Assembly: GCA_003551265.1 (NCBI GenBank)
Contig: PUMG01000062.1
Span: forward strand, 1 to 14,579
Reading direction: 5' to 3'
Length of the DNA stretch: 14,579 bases
From: Halovenus sp.
GTDB lineage: Archaea; Halobacteriota; Halobacteria; Halobacteriales; Haloarculaceae
A model generated the notes under the pieces. The model was not told where the DNA came from. It ran no database searches and was given only the letters and a program-made list of their open reading frames with translations. Shown in pieces: positions 1 to 6,745 of this stretch (position 1 is the stretch's first letter; each line of letters begins with the position of its first letter). Made by a program: the position numbers and the translations under genes.

Positions 1-93
1 CAATCCCTGCCCACCGTCCCGGCCGATTGCCCAGGCGATAAAGAGACACTACGACGCCACCACCACCAGCAGCACTGTTTCTCCGATTGGCAT
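1..93 (-). pseudogene. 5' end of a membrane-protein-like gene with an in-frame amber codon (partial)
   Basis: The minus strand has an ATG at 91-93 followed by 13 more codons, mostly hydrophobic (MPIGETVLLVVVAS). A TAG then stands at 49-51. The same frame continues open to the window edge with CLFIAWAIGRDGGQGL. Together the two pieces read like one N-terminal transmembrane helix ending in a WAIG-type turn, reminiscent of the N-terminus of haloarchaeal PiT-type phosphate permeases. That resemblance is from memory and weak. A TATA-like element on the minus strand (121-126) lies about 30 bp before the ATG, as expected for a leaderless gene, so the start itself looks genuine. The gene may be disrupted, may carry a sequencing error, or may start after the stop. 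Most of it lies outside the window. Confidence 0.35.
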
Positions 94-120
94 ACGAACG
101 TAGTGTTACTCACCAGTTAG

Positions 121-126
121 TTATAG
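121..126 (-). promoter_or_regulatory. TATA-like box for the gene starting at 93 (-)
   Basis: The minus strand reads CTATAA here, overlapping the TAA stop of the epimerase gene. It is about 28-33 bp upstream of the ATG at 93, the usual position of a TATA box for a leaderless haloarchaeal transcript. This is inferred from spacing and composition only. Confidence 0.35.
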
Positions 127-1113
127 ATTCAGTGCTTCGAAAACGCGCTCTTCTTCATGACGACCCGGACCGGGGTCGCGTTCCGGTTCGACGGGTCCCT
201 CGATAGCCCTCTCGAACGCCTCACGAGGAGACAGCGGCTCCCAGCCCAGTCGCGAGAGTTTCTCCGTCGAGAGGATGTGTACGTCGGGGTTGTATAGCGG
301 GAAGTCCGTCATCTGCAGCCCACCAGCCGCGAGTTCGCGCGCGCTCGCCGTCACGAGTTCGACATCCCGGTCGAGAACATCGGCAATCGTTTCGATAGTC
401 TCACCGAGTGTGAGAACGCGTCTGTCACCAACGTTGTAGACTTCACCAGCGTCACCCTGCTCACCGACAATGCGGAGCGCGCGGGCGACGTTCTCGACGG
501 CGACGATGTGGTGGATGTTGGTCCCATCGCCGGGGACGAGAATTCGGTCGTGGTTGCGGACGCGTTCGACCCAGTACTCGAAGCGGCCAGTGTAGTCGTG
601 ACTGCCGTAGACGATGGTTGGTCTGACACTCATCGCACGAATGCCGCGAGTTGCCGCCTCGAACACCGCGCGGTCGCCCTCGGCTTTTCGAGGGCCGTAA
701 CTCGCTCTGCTGTCGTCGACGGCCTGTTCGTCCGAGCAGGGTTCGAGCGGCGTCACGCCTTCGCGCTTTGGAATCTCGTCGACACCGTAGGCGTCGCCAC
801 TGGAGATGTAGACGTAACCGCCCAGGTCGAACCCCTCGATGTTGTCGAGCCACCGAAGTGCAAGTGTGACCTCGCCGGGGTAGTACGCCACGGTATCGAA
901 CACCAGGTCCGGCTCGAACTGTTCTGCGGCCTCCGCGATAGCTGCTCCGCTCTGGCGGTCACCTTTGATATGGGAGACGTCGTTGTTGTCTGCAAACGGG
1001 TTTGGGTGGCGACCCCGGTTGAACAACGCCACCTCGTAGCCGTTCGCGAGCAGTTCCATCACAAGATGGCGGCCGATGAAGCGTGTGCCGCCGATGATGA
1101 GTGCGCGGTCCAT
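121..1113 (-). CDS. NAD-dependent epimerase/dehydratase (extended SDR family)
   Basis: This is a 330-residue extended short-chain dehydrogenase/reductase. The N-terminus carries the nucleotide-binding Rossmann glycine motif GGTRFIG (residues 8-14). The serine pair of the active site is in YISSGDAYG (about 102-110), and the catalytic Tyr-Lys pair is Y139-G-P-R-K143. The RPTIVYG segment that follows is typical of sugar-nucleotide epimerases, and the GTRFIG start recalls the CSP41-like branch. The frame is open upstream to 1248, but the extra 45 residues are Arg-rich and unlike the family, while the ATG at 1113 places MDRALIIGG exactly at the first beta strand. A T-rich tract about 26-30 bp before this ATG could serve as the promoter. 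It is transcribed divergently from the phosphotransferase gene, with 104 bp between starts. The family is clear. The substrate, perhaps a nucleotide sugar, cannot be told from the sequence, and no glycan genes lie nearby. Confidence 0.9.
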   Translation of the reverse strand: MDRALIIGGTRFIGRHLVMELLANGYEVALFNRGRHPNPFADNNDVSHIKGDRQSGAAIAEAAEQFEPDLVFDTVAYYPGEVTLALRWLDNIEGFDLGGYVYISSGDAYGVDEIPKREGVTPLEPCSDEQAVDDSRASYGPRKAEGDRAVFEAATRGIRAMSVRPTIVYGSHDYTGRFEYWVERVRNHDRILVPGDGTNIHHIVAVENVARALRIVGEQGDAGEVYNVGDRRVLTLGETIETIADVLDRDVELVTASARELAAGGLQMTDFPLYNPDVHILSTEKLSRLGWEPLSPREAFERAIEGPVEPERDPGPGRHEEERVFEALNL

Positions 1114-1217
1114 ACCGAGAAGTCGACCCGATGGGTTGAAAAACACGCGATATGCTGGTGAACCACGCCAATCGCGCAGGTGGGTGAATTTTTGTGTCTG
1201 CTCGATGTTGTCCGGGT

Positions 1218-2309
1218 ATGAGCGACTCCGACATCTCGACAGCAGCACTGACGTCGTTTCTCACATCCGAGTTGGGGGTGACAGTCACTGATATCGAGGT
1301 GCTCGCCGACGGACTCAATCTCGTTCTCGAACTCTCGACTGAAGCAGACGACAGTTACATTCTCCGCGAGCCACGGAAGCTACGACACACCAGCTACATC
1401 AACGACCTCGACCGGGAGTACGGGGTGATGGAACTGCTCGCCAATACACCGATTCCTGCTCCCGAACCGGTGTTGTTCTGTGCGGACGAGTCGGTTCTTG
1501 GCGAACAGTTTTTCGTGATGACGACGCTTGACGGAGAAGTCGTTCATCTCGGCTCTGAGTTACCACCACAGTTCCGGACTGAACACGCACGCGAGCGGGT
1601 GGGCAAAGCACTGGTCGAGACGCTCGCAGATATCCACTCGCTAAACTCCGACCGGTTCGCCGGCGTGTGTGAACGACACTCTCCAACTGGACAGGTCGAA
1701 CGGTCACTCGACCGACTCGACGACGTGACGAGCGCGACAGGTCTCGAACTACCGAGGCTTCGGACAGTCGGTGACTGGTTGCTCGAGAACGCACCTCCTG
1801 CGTACGACACTACACTCCTCCATGGCGATTTCAGACCGGGGAACGTTCTGTTTGGAGGGAGAGAAGAACCCGAAGTGACGGGTGTGCTCGACTGGGAGAC
1901 GGCGCTACTCGGTGACCCACTGACAGAGCTCGGATACCTGTTGCTCCGGTGGCGAGACAAGGACGACCCTCAGCTGGACCTGAGCGAACTCGAAGCACGA
2001 TACAGTGACGACGACGTGCTGGCGGATCTACGACGTCGAAACGAACATGGACTTGCTCCATTCACCGGACGACCGGGAAGTCCATCCCGGAAGGAACTCG
2101 TTGTTCATTATGAGAGACAGACTGGTCGTTCGTTCGAACACGGCCGATTCTACCGGACACACGCCGCATTCTTGCTCGCGACAGTCTGGGCGGACCTCCA
2201 CCGCCACCACCGAGAACGTGGCGCAGAGTCTGACTGGCCTCCGTACATCGAGTACATGTCCCTGCTCGCCGAGAGCATCGCTAGCGACGGAACGAATCTG
2301 AAAAGTTAA
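1218..2309 (+). CDS. APH-family phosphotransferase (ACAD10/FadE36-like kinase fold)
   Basis: This 363-residue protein has the aminoglycoside phosphotransferase/choline kinase fold. The Brenner catalytic motif is LHGDFRPGNVLF, with H202, D204 and N209. The metal-binding motif is GVLDWETALLGDP, with D225. The N-lobe contains YILREPRK (about 47-54), which fits the branch of APH-like kinases related to the ACAD10 N-terminal domain, where VLR-P replaces the usual beta-3 lysine pattern. An in-frame GTG at 1194 would add eight residues. The ATG at 1218 is preferred because MSDSDIS is a typical acidic haloarchaeal N-terminus. The AT-rich stretch at about 1186-1194 lies some 25-30 bp upstream. The aminotransferase gene follows after 25 bp on the same strand and may be co-transcribed. 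The physiological substrate is unknown, and the name does not imply antibiotic resistance. Confidence 0.88.
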   Translation: MSDSDISTAALTSFLTSELGVTVTDIEVLADGLNLVLELSTEADDSYILREPRKLRHTSYINDLDREYGVMELLANTPIPAPEPVLFCADESVLGEQFFVMTTLDGEVVHLGSELPPQFRTEHARERVGKALVETLADIHSLNSDRFAGVCERHSPTGQVERSLDRLDDVTSATGLELPRLRTVGDWLLENAPPAYDTTLLHGDFRPGNVLFGGREEPEVTGVLDWETALLGDPLTELGYLLLRWRDKDDPQLDLSELEARYSDDDVLADLRRRNEHGLAPFTGRPGSPSRKELVVHYERQTGRSFEHGRFYRTHAAFLLATVWADLHRHHRERGAESDWPPYIEYMSLLAESIASDGTNLKS

Positions 2310-2334
2310 CCAGCCTGGGGACGGCAGTTCAGGT

Positions 2335-3456
2335 ATGACGGGGTTCTCCCATCGAGTCGAGCAGGTATCGATCAGTGGCATCCGCGAGGTGTTCGAGGCG
2401 GCAGGCGAGGACGCCATCAACCTCGGCATCGGCCAGCCCGACTTCCCGACGCCCGAACACGCACGCCAGTCGGCCATCGACGCCATCGAGTCCGGTGCGA
2501 GCGATGCCTACACCTCGAACAAGGGAACGCGCTCGCTCCGTGAGGCGATTGCGACCAAACACGAGCGTGACAACGACCTCGACGTCGACCCCGAGAACAT
2601 CATCGCAACGGCGGGCGGAAGTGAAGCGCTCCACCTCGTGATGGAGGCACACGTCGACCCCGGGGAGGAAGTCATCTATCCCGACCCGGGGTTCGTCTCC
2701 TACGAGGCGCTGACTCACATCGCGGGCGGCACTCCTCGACCAGTCGCCCTCCGAGACGACCTCACGCTCGACCCTGGGGCTGTCGAGGACGCTATCAGCG
2801 ACGAAACCGCGGCGTTCGTCGTCAACAGTCCAGCGAACCCGACGGGAGCCGTCCAGTCTGTCGATGACATGCGTGAGTTCGCACGCATCGCAGACGAGCA
2901 CGACGTGCTCTGTATCACCGACGAGGTGTCCGAACACATCGTCTTCGAGGGTGAACACCGCTCCCCGATGGAGTTCGCAGAGAGCGACAACGTCGTCATG
3001 GTCAACGCCTGCTCGAAGACGTACTCCATGACGGGGTGGCGTCTCGGCTGGGTGGCCGCATCTCACGAGCGAATCGAGCGAATGCTTCGAGTTCATCAGT
3101 ACGCCCAGGCCTGCGCCAGCGCACCTGCACAGTACGCCGCCGAAGGCGCACTGTCGGGACCACAGGACCAGGTCGAGGAGATGGTCGCCGAGTTCGAACG
3201 CCGCCGCGACGTCCTCCTCGATGGGCTCGAAGACATGGGGCTGTCAGTACCGAAACCAGCGGGAGCGTTCTACGCGATGCCGAAGGTGCCAGAGGGCTGG
3301 GTTGATGCGGTGCTCGACCGCGGCGTCGTCGTCGTACCAGGTGAGGCGTTCGGTGAGAACGGCGAGGGATACGCTCGACTCTCGTATGCGACGGACATGG
3401 AGTCCTTACACGAGGCCATCGACATCATGGCTGAAGCAACTGCCGTCGTCGAGTAA
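2335..3456 (+). CDS. PLP-dependent class I/II aminotransferase
   Basis: This 373-residue fold-type I aminotransferase has the usual length for the aspartate/aromatic/alanine group. Visible landmarks are the NPTG motif (168-171), D196 that pairs with the pyridine nitrogen of PLP, the Schiff-base lysine K228 in SKTYSMTGWRLGW, and the substrate carboxylate arginine R348 in ARLSYA. The N-terminal NLGIGQPDFPTP segment is typical of the AspC-like archaeal branch. One residue is odd. The family motif DEVY, whose Tyr hydrogen-bonds the PLP O3', reads DEVS here (S199, codon TCC). The ATG at 2335 follows the phosphotransferase stop by 25 bp, so the two may form an operon. An AT-rich patch (about 2299-2309) could also give it its own promoter. 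Substrate preference cannot be assigned. Confidence 0.93.
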   Translation: MTGFSHRVEQVSISGIREVFEAAGEDAINLGIGQPDFPTPEHARQSAIDAIESGASDAYTSNKGTRSLREAIATKHERDNDLDVDPENIIATAGGSEALHLVMEAHVDPGEEVIYPDPGFVSYEALTHIAGGTPRPVALRDDLTLDPGAVEDAISDETAAFVVNSPANPTGAVQSVDDMREFARIADEHDVLCITDEVSEHIVFEGEHRSPMEFAESDNVVMVNACSKTYSMTGWRLGWVAASHERIERMLRVHQYAQACASAPAQYAAEGALSGPQDQVEEMVAEFERRRDVLLDGLEDMGLSVPKPAGAFYAMPKVPEGWVDAVLDRGVVVVPGEAFGENGEGYARLSYATDMESLHEAIDIMAEATAVVE

Positions 3457-3510
3457 GAGGTTCCTTCTCCGGAGTATTTTGACGCCGCGGTCAGCCGGAG
3501 TCGTTACACC

Positions 3511-3520
3511 CATATTTTTC
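3511..3520 (+). promoter_or_regulatory. TATA-like box for the 3537 gene
   Basis: CATATTTTTC stands 17-26 bp before the ATG at 3537 in the 80-bp gap after the aminotransferase. Position and composition fit an archaeal TATA element. A purine-rich AGGAGT also directly abuts the ATG (3531-3536), too close for an ideal Shine-Dalgarno. Confidence 0.45.
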
Positions 3521-3536
3521 CGACCCAACTAGGAGT

Positions 3537-3923
3537 ATGGACCGTCTGTATCCCCAGAACGTACCGGTGTACAACAGTTCCGAGCGACGCGAGCAACTCT
3601 GGCAGCGGTGTGCAGACCGCGGTGACCCTGTCGTTGCGGTTCGTGATGCAACTCGGGGGTTCATCGTCAGATACGACCTGCAACACCTCGAGGTCGAACT
3701 CACCGAATCAGCCCTTCGAGAGCTTCGTACACAGACAGAAGCCTTCCGTACGTACCCGACGGGAACTGACCCGCTCTCACAGTCGGAGTGTGTCGGCGGT
3801 GAAGCCGGAGTGATTTCAGGTGACCTACATACCCACACCGAAGACGAGGCACGGGACCTCGCATCGCAGCTTTCGGATGTGGTGTTCGACCGGTCGAACT
3901 GGCGAACGAAACGAGGAACTTAA
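3537..3923 (+). CDS. Small soluble protein of unknown function, upstream of infB
   Basis: This 128-residue protein starts at ATG 3537. It is acidic to neutral and has no signal peptide, membrane segment or Cys/His metal motif. It begins with a Tyr/Pro-rich segment (MDRLYPQNVPVYNSSERR). A predicted beta-rich stretch follows (PVVAVRDATRGFIVRYDL, about 31-48), and a helical, charged C-terminus ends in NWRTKRGT. I do not recognise a family. The codon usage, acidic composition, TATA-like box and clean start argue that it is a real gene. It ends 43 bp before the aIF5B start on the same strand, so it may be transcribed with infB. Whether it has any role in translation is not shown by the sequence. 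Confidence 0.75.
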   Translation: MDRLYPQNVPVYNSSERREQLWQRCADRGDPVVAVRDATRGFIVRYDLQHLEVELTESALRELRTQTEAFRTYPTGTDPLSQSECVGGEAGVISGDLHTHTEDEARDLASQLSDVVFDRSNWRTKRGT

Positions 3924-3956
3924 ATGGAATCGACGGCTGCTTTCAACCAGTTCTCA

Positions 3957-3961
3957 GGTGA
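3957..3961 (+). promoter_or_regulatory. Shine-Dalgarno sequence of infB
   Basis: GGTGA, complementary to the archaeal 16S 3' end, stands 5 nt before the ATG at 3967. It decides the start and suggests that aIF5B is translated from a leadered mRNA, unlike several neighbours here. A TTAAAT element at 3920-3925, overlapping the previous stop codon, could be the promoter. Confidence 0.5.
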
Positions 3962-3966
3962 GATGA

Positions 3967-5772
3967 ATGTCAGAACATGAACAGCAGAAGGGAGGGTCTG
4001 GTGCGCTCCGGACGCCCATCGTCGCGGTACTCGGTCACGTCGACCACGGAAAGACGAGTCTACTCGACAAAATTCGTGGCTCTGCAGTCCACGAGGGTGA
4101 AGCGGGAGCGATTACACAGCACATCGGCGCGACGGCCGTTCCGCTCGATACGATTTCGGACATCGCAGGCACCCTCATCGACGCCGACGATTTCGACCTT
4201 CCCGGTCTGCTGTTCATCGACACCCCTGGTCATCACTCGTTTTCGACCCTCCGCTCGCGCGGCGGTGCACTCGCTGATATTGCTATTCTTGTCGTCGACG
4301 TCAACGACGGTTTTCAGCCCCAGACCCACGAGGCGATGGACATCCTGAAGCGAACGTCGACGCCGTTCATCGTGGCGGCGAACAAAATCGACACCGTTCC
4401 CGGCTGGAACCCAGGGACAGACCGTCCCTCGAAACGCGCAATCGAGTCCCAGAGCGAACGCGTCCAGTCCGACCTGAACGAACGTCTGTACGAGATTATC
4501 GGCCAGCTCTCGCGCAAGGATATCTCCTCGGACATCTACTGGCGGGTCCAAGACTTCCAGAAGAACGTCGGTGTCGTGCCCGTCTCGGCCGAAACCGGTG
4601 AGGGTGTGCCCGACCTGCTGACCGTGCTGATGGGTCTCTCACAGCGGTACATGAAAGAGGCGATGGCGATAAACGTAGACGGGCCAGCGGCGGGCACCGT
4701 TCTCGAAGTCAAAGACACCCGTGGGTTCGGGAAAACCATCGACGCAGTCATCTACGATGGGGCGGTCAGCAACGAGGATACAATCGTCGTCGGCGGGAAG
4801 AACCAACCAATCGTGACCGACGTCCGAGCACTGCTTCAGCCGAAGCCGCTGGCGGAGATTCGTGCTGACGAGGAGTTCGAGCAGGTGTCCAAGGTGGTCG
4901 CGGCCGAAGGGGTCAAAATCGCGGCGCCGAACCTCGATGACGCGATGGCTGGCGCACCTGTACGAGTCGTCCGCGACGGCGACACTGCGGAGGTCGTCGA
5001 GGCTGTGCAGGCCGAACTCGCCGATATCGATGTGTCCACCGAGGAGGAAGGCGTGACGGTGAAAGCCGACACACTCGGGAGTCTCGAAGCGCTCGTGAGC
5101 ACGCTCGAAGAGAGCGAGATTCCGGTGATGGACGCCCGTGTTGGTGACGTTGCCCCTCGAGACATCCGCATGGCTGAGACTGCAGAGCAGCCTCATCAGC
5201 AGGTGATCCTCGCCTTCAGCGTCGACATCCTCGACGATGCCCGTCGACTCGCAGACCAGGAGGGTGTCGAACTGTTCGAGAACGACGTCATCTACCGACT
5301 CGTCGAGGAGTACGAGACCCACGTCGAAGAGATAGAGCAGGCCCAGCAACAGCAGATTCTGGACAACATCATCCGTCCTGCCCGGTTCGAGATTCTCCCC
5401 GACCACACGTTCCGCCAGTCAGACCCTGCAGTCGTCGGCATCGAGGTCCGTGGTGGACTCTTGCGCCGGAACTCTCGCGTTGTCGACTTCGAGGGAAATG
5501 AACCTGATCGCGTCGGCATTCTCAAAGAGATTCAAGACGAAGGCGAGGATGTCGACGAGGCTCGTACCGGCGAGCGTGTTGCTGTTTCCATCGACGGGCC
5601 AACGGTTGGCCGACAGATACGGGAGGGAGACACGCTCTGGGTCGAAATACCCGAGAAACACGCCAAAATTCTCGAACAGGAACTCACAGAGGACATCTCG
5701 GGCGACGAGCGCGAAGTCCTCTCGATGTACCTCGAAAAACACCGCAACAGAGACCCGTTCTGGGGGAAGTAG
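3967..5772 (+). CDS. infB: Translation initiation factor aIF5B (archaeal IF-2 homologue)
   Basis: This 601-residue translational GTPase promotes ribosomal subunit joining at initiation. The GTPase signatures are complete: G1 GHVDHGKT (23-30), the switch I region AGAITQHIGAT (46-56), G3 DTPGH (85-89) and G4 NKID (139-142). The long domain after the G domain includes domain II and the IF2/aIF5B domain III. The C-terminal domain ends with an EKHRNRDPFWGK tail typical of archaeal aIF5B. The size is normal for the family (about 590-610) and no intein interrupts the G domain. The start is set by a Shine-Dalgarno GGTGA. An overlapping out-of-frame ATG at 3963 opens only a 5-codon frame. The gene converges with a zinc-finger gene, leaving just 5 bp between the two stop codons. 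Confidence 0.97.
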   Translation: MSEHEQQKGGSGALRTPIVAVLGHVDHGKTSLLDKIRGSAVHEGEAGAITQHIGATAVPLDTISDIAGTLIDADDFDLPGLLFIDTPGHHSFSTLRSRGGALADIAILVVDVNDGFQPQTHEAMDILKRTSTPFIVAANKIDTVPGWNPGTDRPSKRAIESQSERVQSDLNERLYEIIGQLSRKDISSDIYWRVQDFQKNVGVVPVSAETGEGVPDLLTVLMGLSQRYMKEAMAINVDGPAAGTVLEVKDTRGFGKTIDAVIYDGAVSNEDTIVVGGKNQPIVTDVRALLQPKPLAEIRADEEFEQVSKVVAAEGVKIAAPNLDDAMAGAPVRVVRDGDTAEVVEAVQAELADIDVSTEEEGVTVKADTLGSLEALVSTLEESEIPVMDARVGDVAPRDIRMAETAEQPHQQVILAFSVDILDDARRLADQEGVELFENDVIYRLVEEYETHVEEIEQAQQQQILDNIIRPARFEILPDHTFRQSDPAVVGIEVRGGLLRRNSRVVDFEGNEPDRVGILKEIQDEGEDVDEARTGERVAVSIDGPTVGRQIREGDTLWVEIPEKHAKILEQELTEDISGDEREVLSMYLEKHRNRDPFWGK

Positions 5773-5777
5773 CGTTC

Positions 5778-6011
5778 TCAGGCTTCGATTCGTACGTCTT
5801 TTACTCTGTGAATATCTTCGCCGATTCCGTTTCCGTCACACTCTGGCTCCGGACATCGATAGTGCCAGCCGTCCTCTGTCGCTGCTCGCTCTGTAAACCG
5901 TGTGCCACAGCAATCACAGAACAACTGACCGGATTCGCAGGTGTCTCGGTGAAGGTCGAGTTCGAGTTCCGAAGTGAACGTCCGCTTGCAGTCCCGGCAC
6001 GTGTAGGGCAT
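5778..6011 (-). CDS. Small zinc-finger protein (two Cys/His clusters)
   Basis: This 77-residue protein has two likely zinc sites. The first is a C2H2-like finger, YTCRDC...LHRDTC, with C5, C8, H21 and C25. The second is a zinc ribbon, with C32 and C35 (FCDCC) paired with C53 and C58 (YRCPEPEC). Many such mini zinc-finger proteins occur in haloarchaea. Their partners, whether DNA, RNA or protein, are mostly unknown. The frame is open to an ATG at 6059, but the ATG at 6011 is preferred. A TTTTAT box (minus strand, 6036-6041) lies 25-30 bp before it, which fits a leaderless transcript, and MPYTCRDC is the natural domain start. It is convergent with infB and divergent from the lipoprotein gene. 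Confidence 0.82.
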   Translation of the reverse strand: MPYTCRDCKRTFTSELELDLHRDTCESGQLFCDCCGTRFTERAATEDGWHYRCPEPECDGNGIGEDIHRVKDVRIEA

Positions 6012-6034
6012 ATCTGAAATATTCTCCGCTCTCT

Positions 6035-6042
6035 CATAAAAC
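6035..6042 (-). promoter_or_regulatory. TATA-like box for the zinc-finger gene
   Basis: The minus strand reads GTTTTATG, centred about 27 bp upstream of the ATG at 6011. This supports the shorter start, because the alternative ATG at 6059 would place the box inside the coding region. Confidence 0.5.
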
Positions 6043-6211
6043 TCCATCGGATGGTTCACGTCTGCGGGTTTTTGATTGCTTACTGGCTCCAGACTGACGA
6101 AAGTGAGCGACGTAACGCCACTGTCTGTGGGATTACCGACGGTGATTAATTGGTGGTGAACAGATTGATTGTTGATATCTCTGGGGCAATTTCCAGTAAC
6201 GCTGTCACCGA

Positions 6212-6218
6212 ATTTATG
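6212..6218 (+). promoter_or_regulatory. TATA-like box for the lipoprotein gene
   Basis: ATTTATG lies 24-30 bp before the GTG at 6242. It is the expected spacing for a leaderless haloarchaeal promoter and supports the GTG start. Confidence 0.5.
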
Positions 6219-6241
6219 ACGCTTCAGGACTATCTCCCGTT

Positions 6242-6709
6242 GTGAACAGACGACAGTATCTCACTGCTGGTTCGATATGTGCCCTCTCGAGTGTTGCAGG
6301 TTGTCTTTCTCTCTTCGAGTCGGACGTACAACTGACCAGCGTCCTGGCATCGAACTTGAGTAACGAAGAACGAACCATCGAGGTTCGTGTGCTGGATGAT
6401 GGCGAGGAATTGCAGTCGAACGAGTTACGTCTCGACCCTGTTGAACTGGGGGGTGGAAGAGGTCGACAACCAAGCACAGAGAAACTCGACTGTGGCTGGG
6501 ATAGCGAACCGAAGCCGTACACCGTCGAGGCACGACTTGACGACGAGTGGGAATCCCTCGATGTCGCATCCGAAGCGGATTCCGACTGTGTGTTCGTGCG
6601 AATTTATGTCGAGCCTCCTGGGCCGGTGCTTCACTTGCGTGTCTTTCCGTGCGATGATATTGAAACGGGGGATGAGGAGTTCGTGTGCGAGTTCACTGAA
6701 ATCGATTGA
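6242..6709 (+). CDS. Tat-exported haloarchaeal lipoprotein of unknown function
   Basis: This 155-residue protein begins with GTG. Its N-terminus has a twin-arginine motif (RRQYL, 3-7), a short hydrophobic stretch and a lipobox SVAGC with C21 as the lipidation site. It is therefore likely Tat-translocated and anchored outside the membrane, as most haloarchaeal lipoproteins are. The mature part is acidic and looks like a beta-sandwich of the kind seen in many small haloarchaeal lipoproteins. The stretch NEERTIEVRVLDDGEEL (about 41-57) suggests an Ig/FxLYD-like fold binding nothing recognisable. Three later cysteines (about residues 81, 118 and 138) could form a disulfide. No family is recognised. 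It stands alone between divergent and convergent neighbours, its stop 36 bp from that of the copper ATPase. Confidence 0.8.
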   Translation: MNRRQYLTAGSICALSSVAGCLSLFESDVQLTSVLASNLSNEERTIEVRVLDDGEELQSNELRLDPVELGGGRGRQPSTEKLDCGWDSEPKPYTVEARLDDEWESLDVASEADSDCVFVRIYVEPPGPVLHLRVFPCDDIETGDEEFVCEFTEID

Positions 6710-6725
6710 TATCGACGGGCAAAAA
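6702..6725. terminator. Possible hairpin/T-tract terminator between convergent genes
   Basis: A short inverted repeat, TCGAT (6702-6706) and ATCGA (6711-6715), spans the lipoprotein stop. An A5 run at 6721-6725 follows, which is a T-run on the minus strand about 20 bp after the ATPase stop. T-runs terminate archaeal transcription, so the element may serve the minus-strand gene. The stem is weak. Confidence 0.25.
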
Positions 6726-6745
6726 TCCGCCAGGATGTTCGACCA

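Larger units (their letters stand above)
6012..6241. other. 230-bp divergent intergenic region
   Basis: This is a relatively AT-rich spacer between the divergent zinc-finger and lipoprotein genes. It holds TATA-like boxes at both ends, a TGATTAATTGG patch around 6143-6153, and a small imperfect GATTGATTGTTGAT run near 6164-6177. A chance 32-codon frame (6051-6149, +) has no supporting promoter and is not called. No RNA gene or strong hairpin was seen. Confidence 0.6.

Noticed and set aside
1114..1248. N-terminal extension of the epimerase by 45 residues
   Set aside because: The extension is Arg-rich, unlike the rest of the protein, and covers the divergent promoter region. The Rossmann fold begins right after the ATG at 1113.
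1218..2309. Antibiotic resistance gene
   Set aside because: The APH-like fold is shared by many kinases with ordinary metabolic substrates, and the N-lobe fits the ACAD10-like branch. Nothing supports aminoglycoside modification.
6051..6149. A 32-codon frame in the divergent spacer
   Set aside because: It has no TATA box at the right distance, no Shine-Dalgarno sequence and no recognisable features, and its length is within chance.
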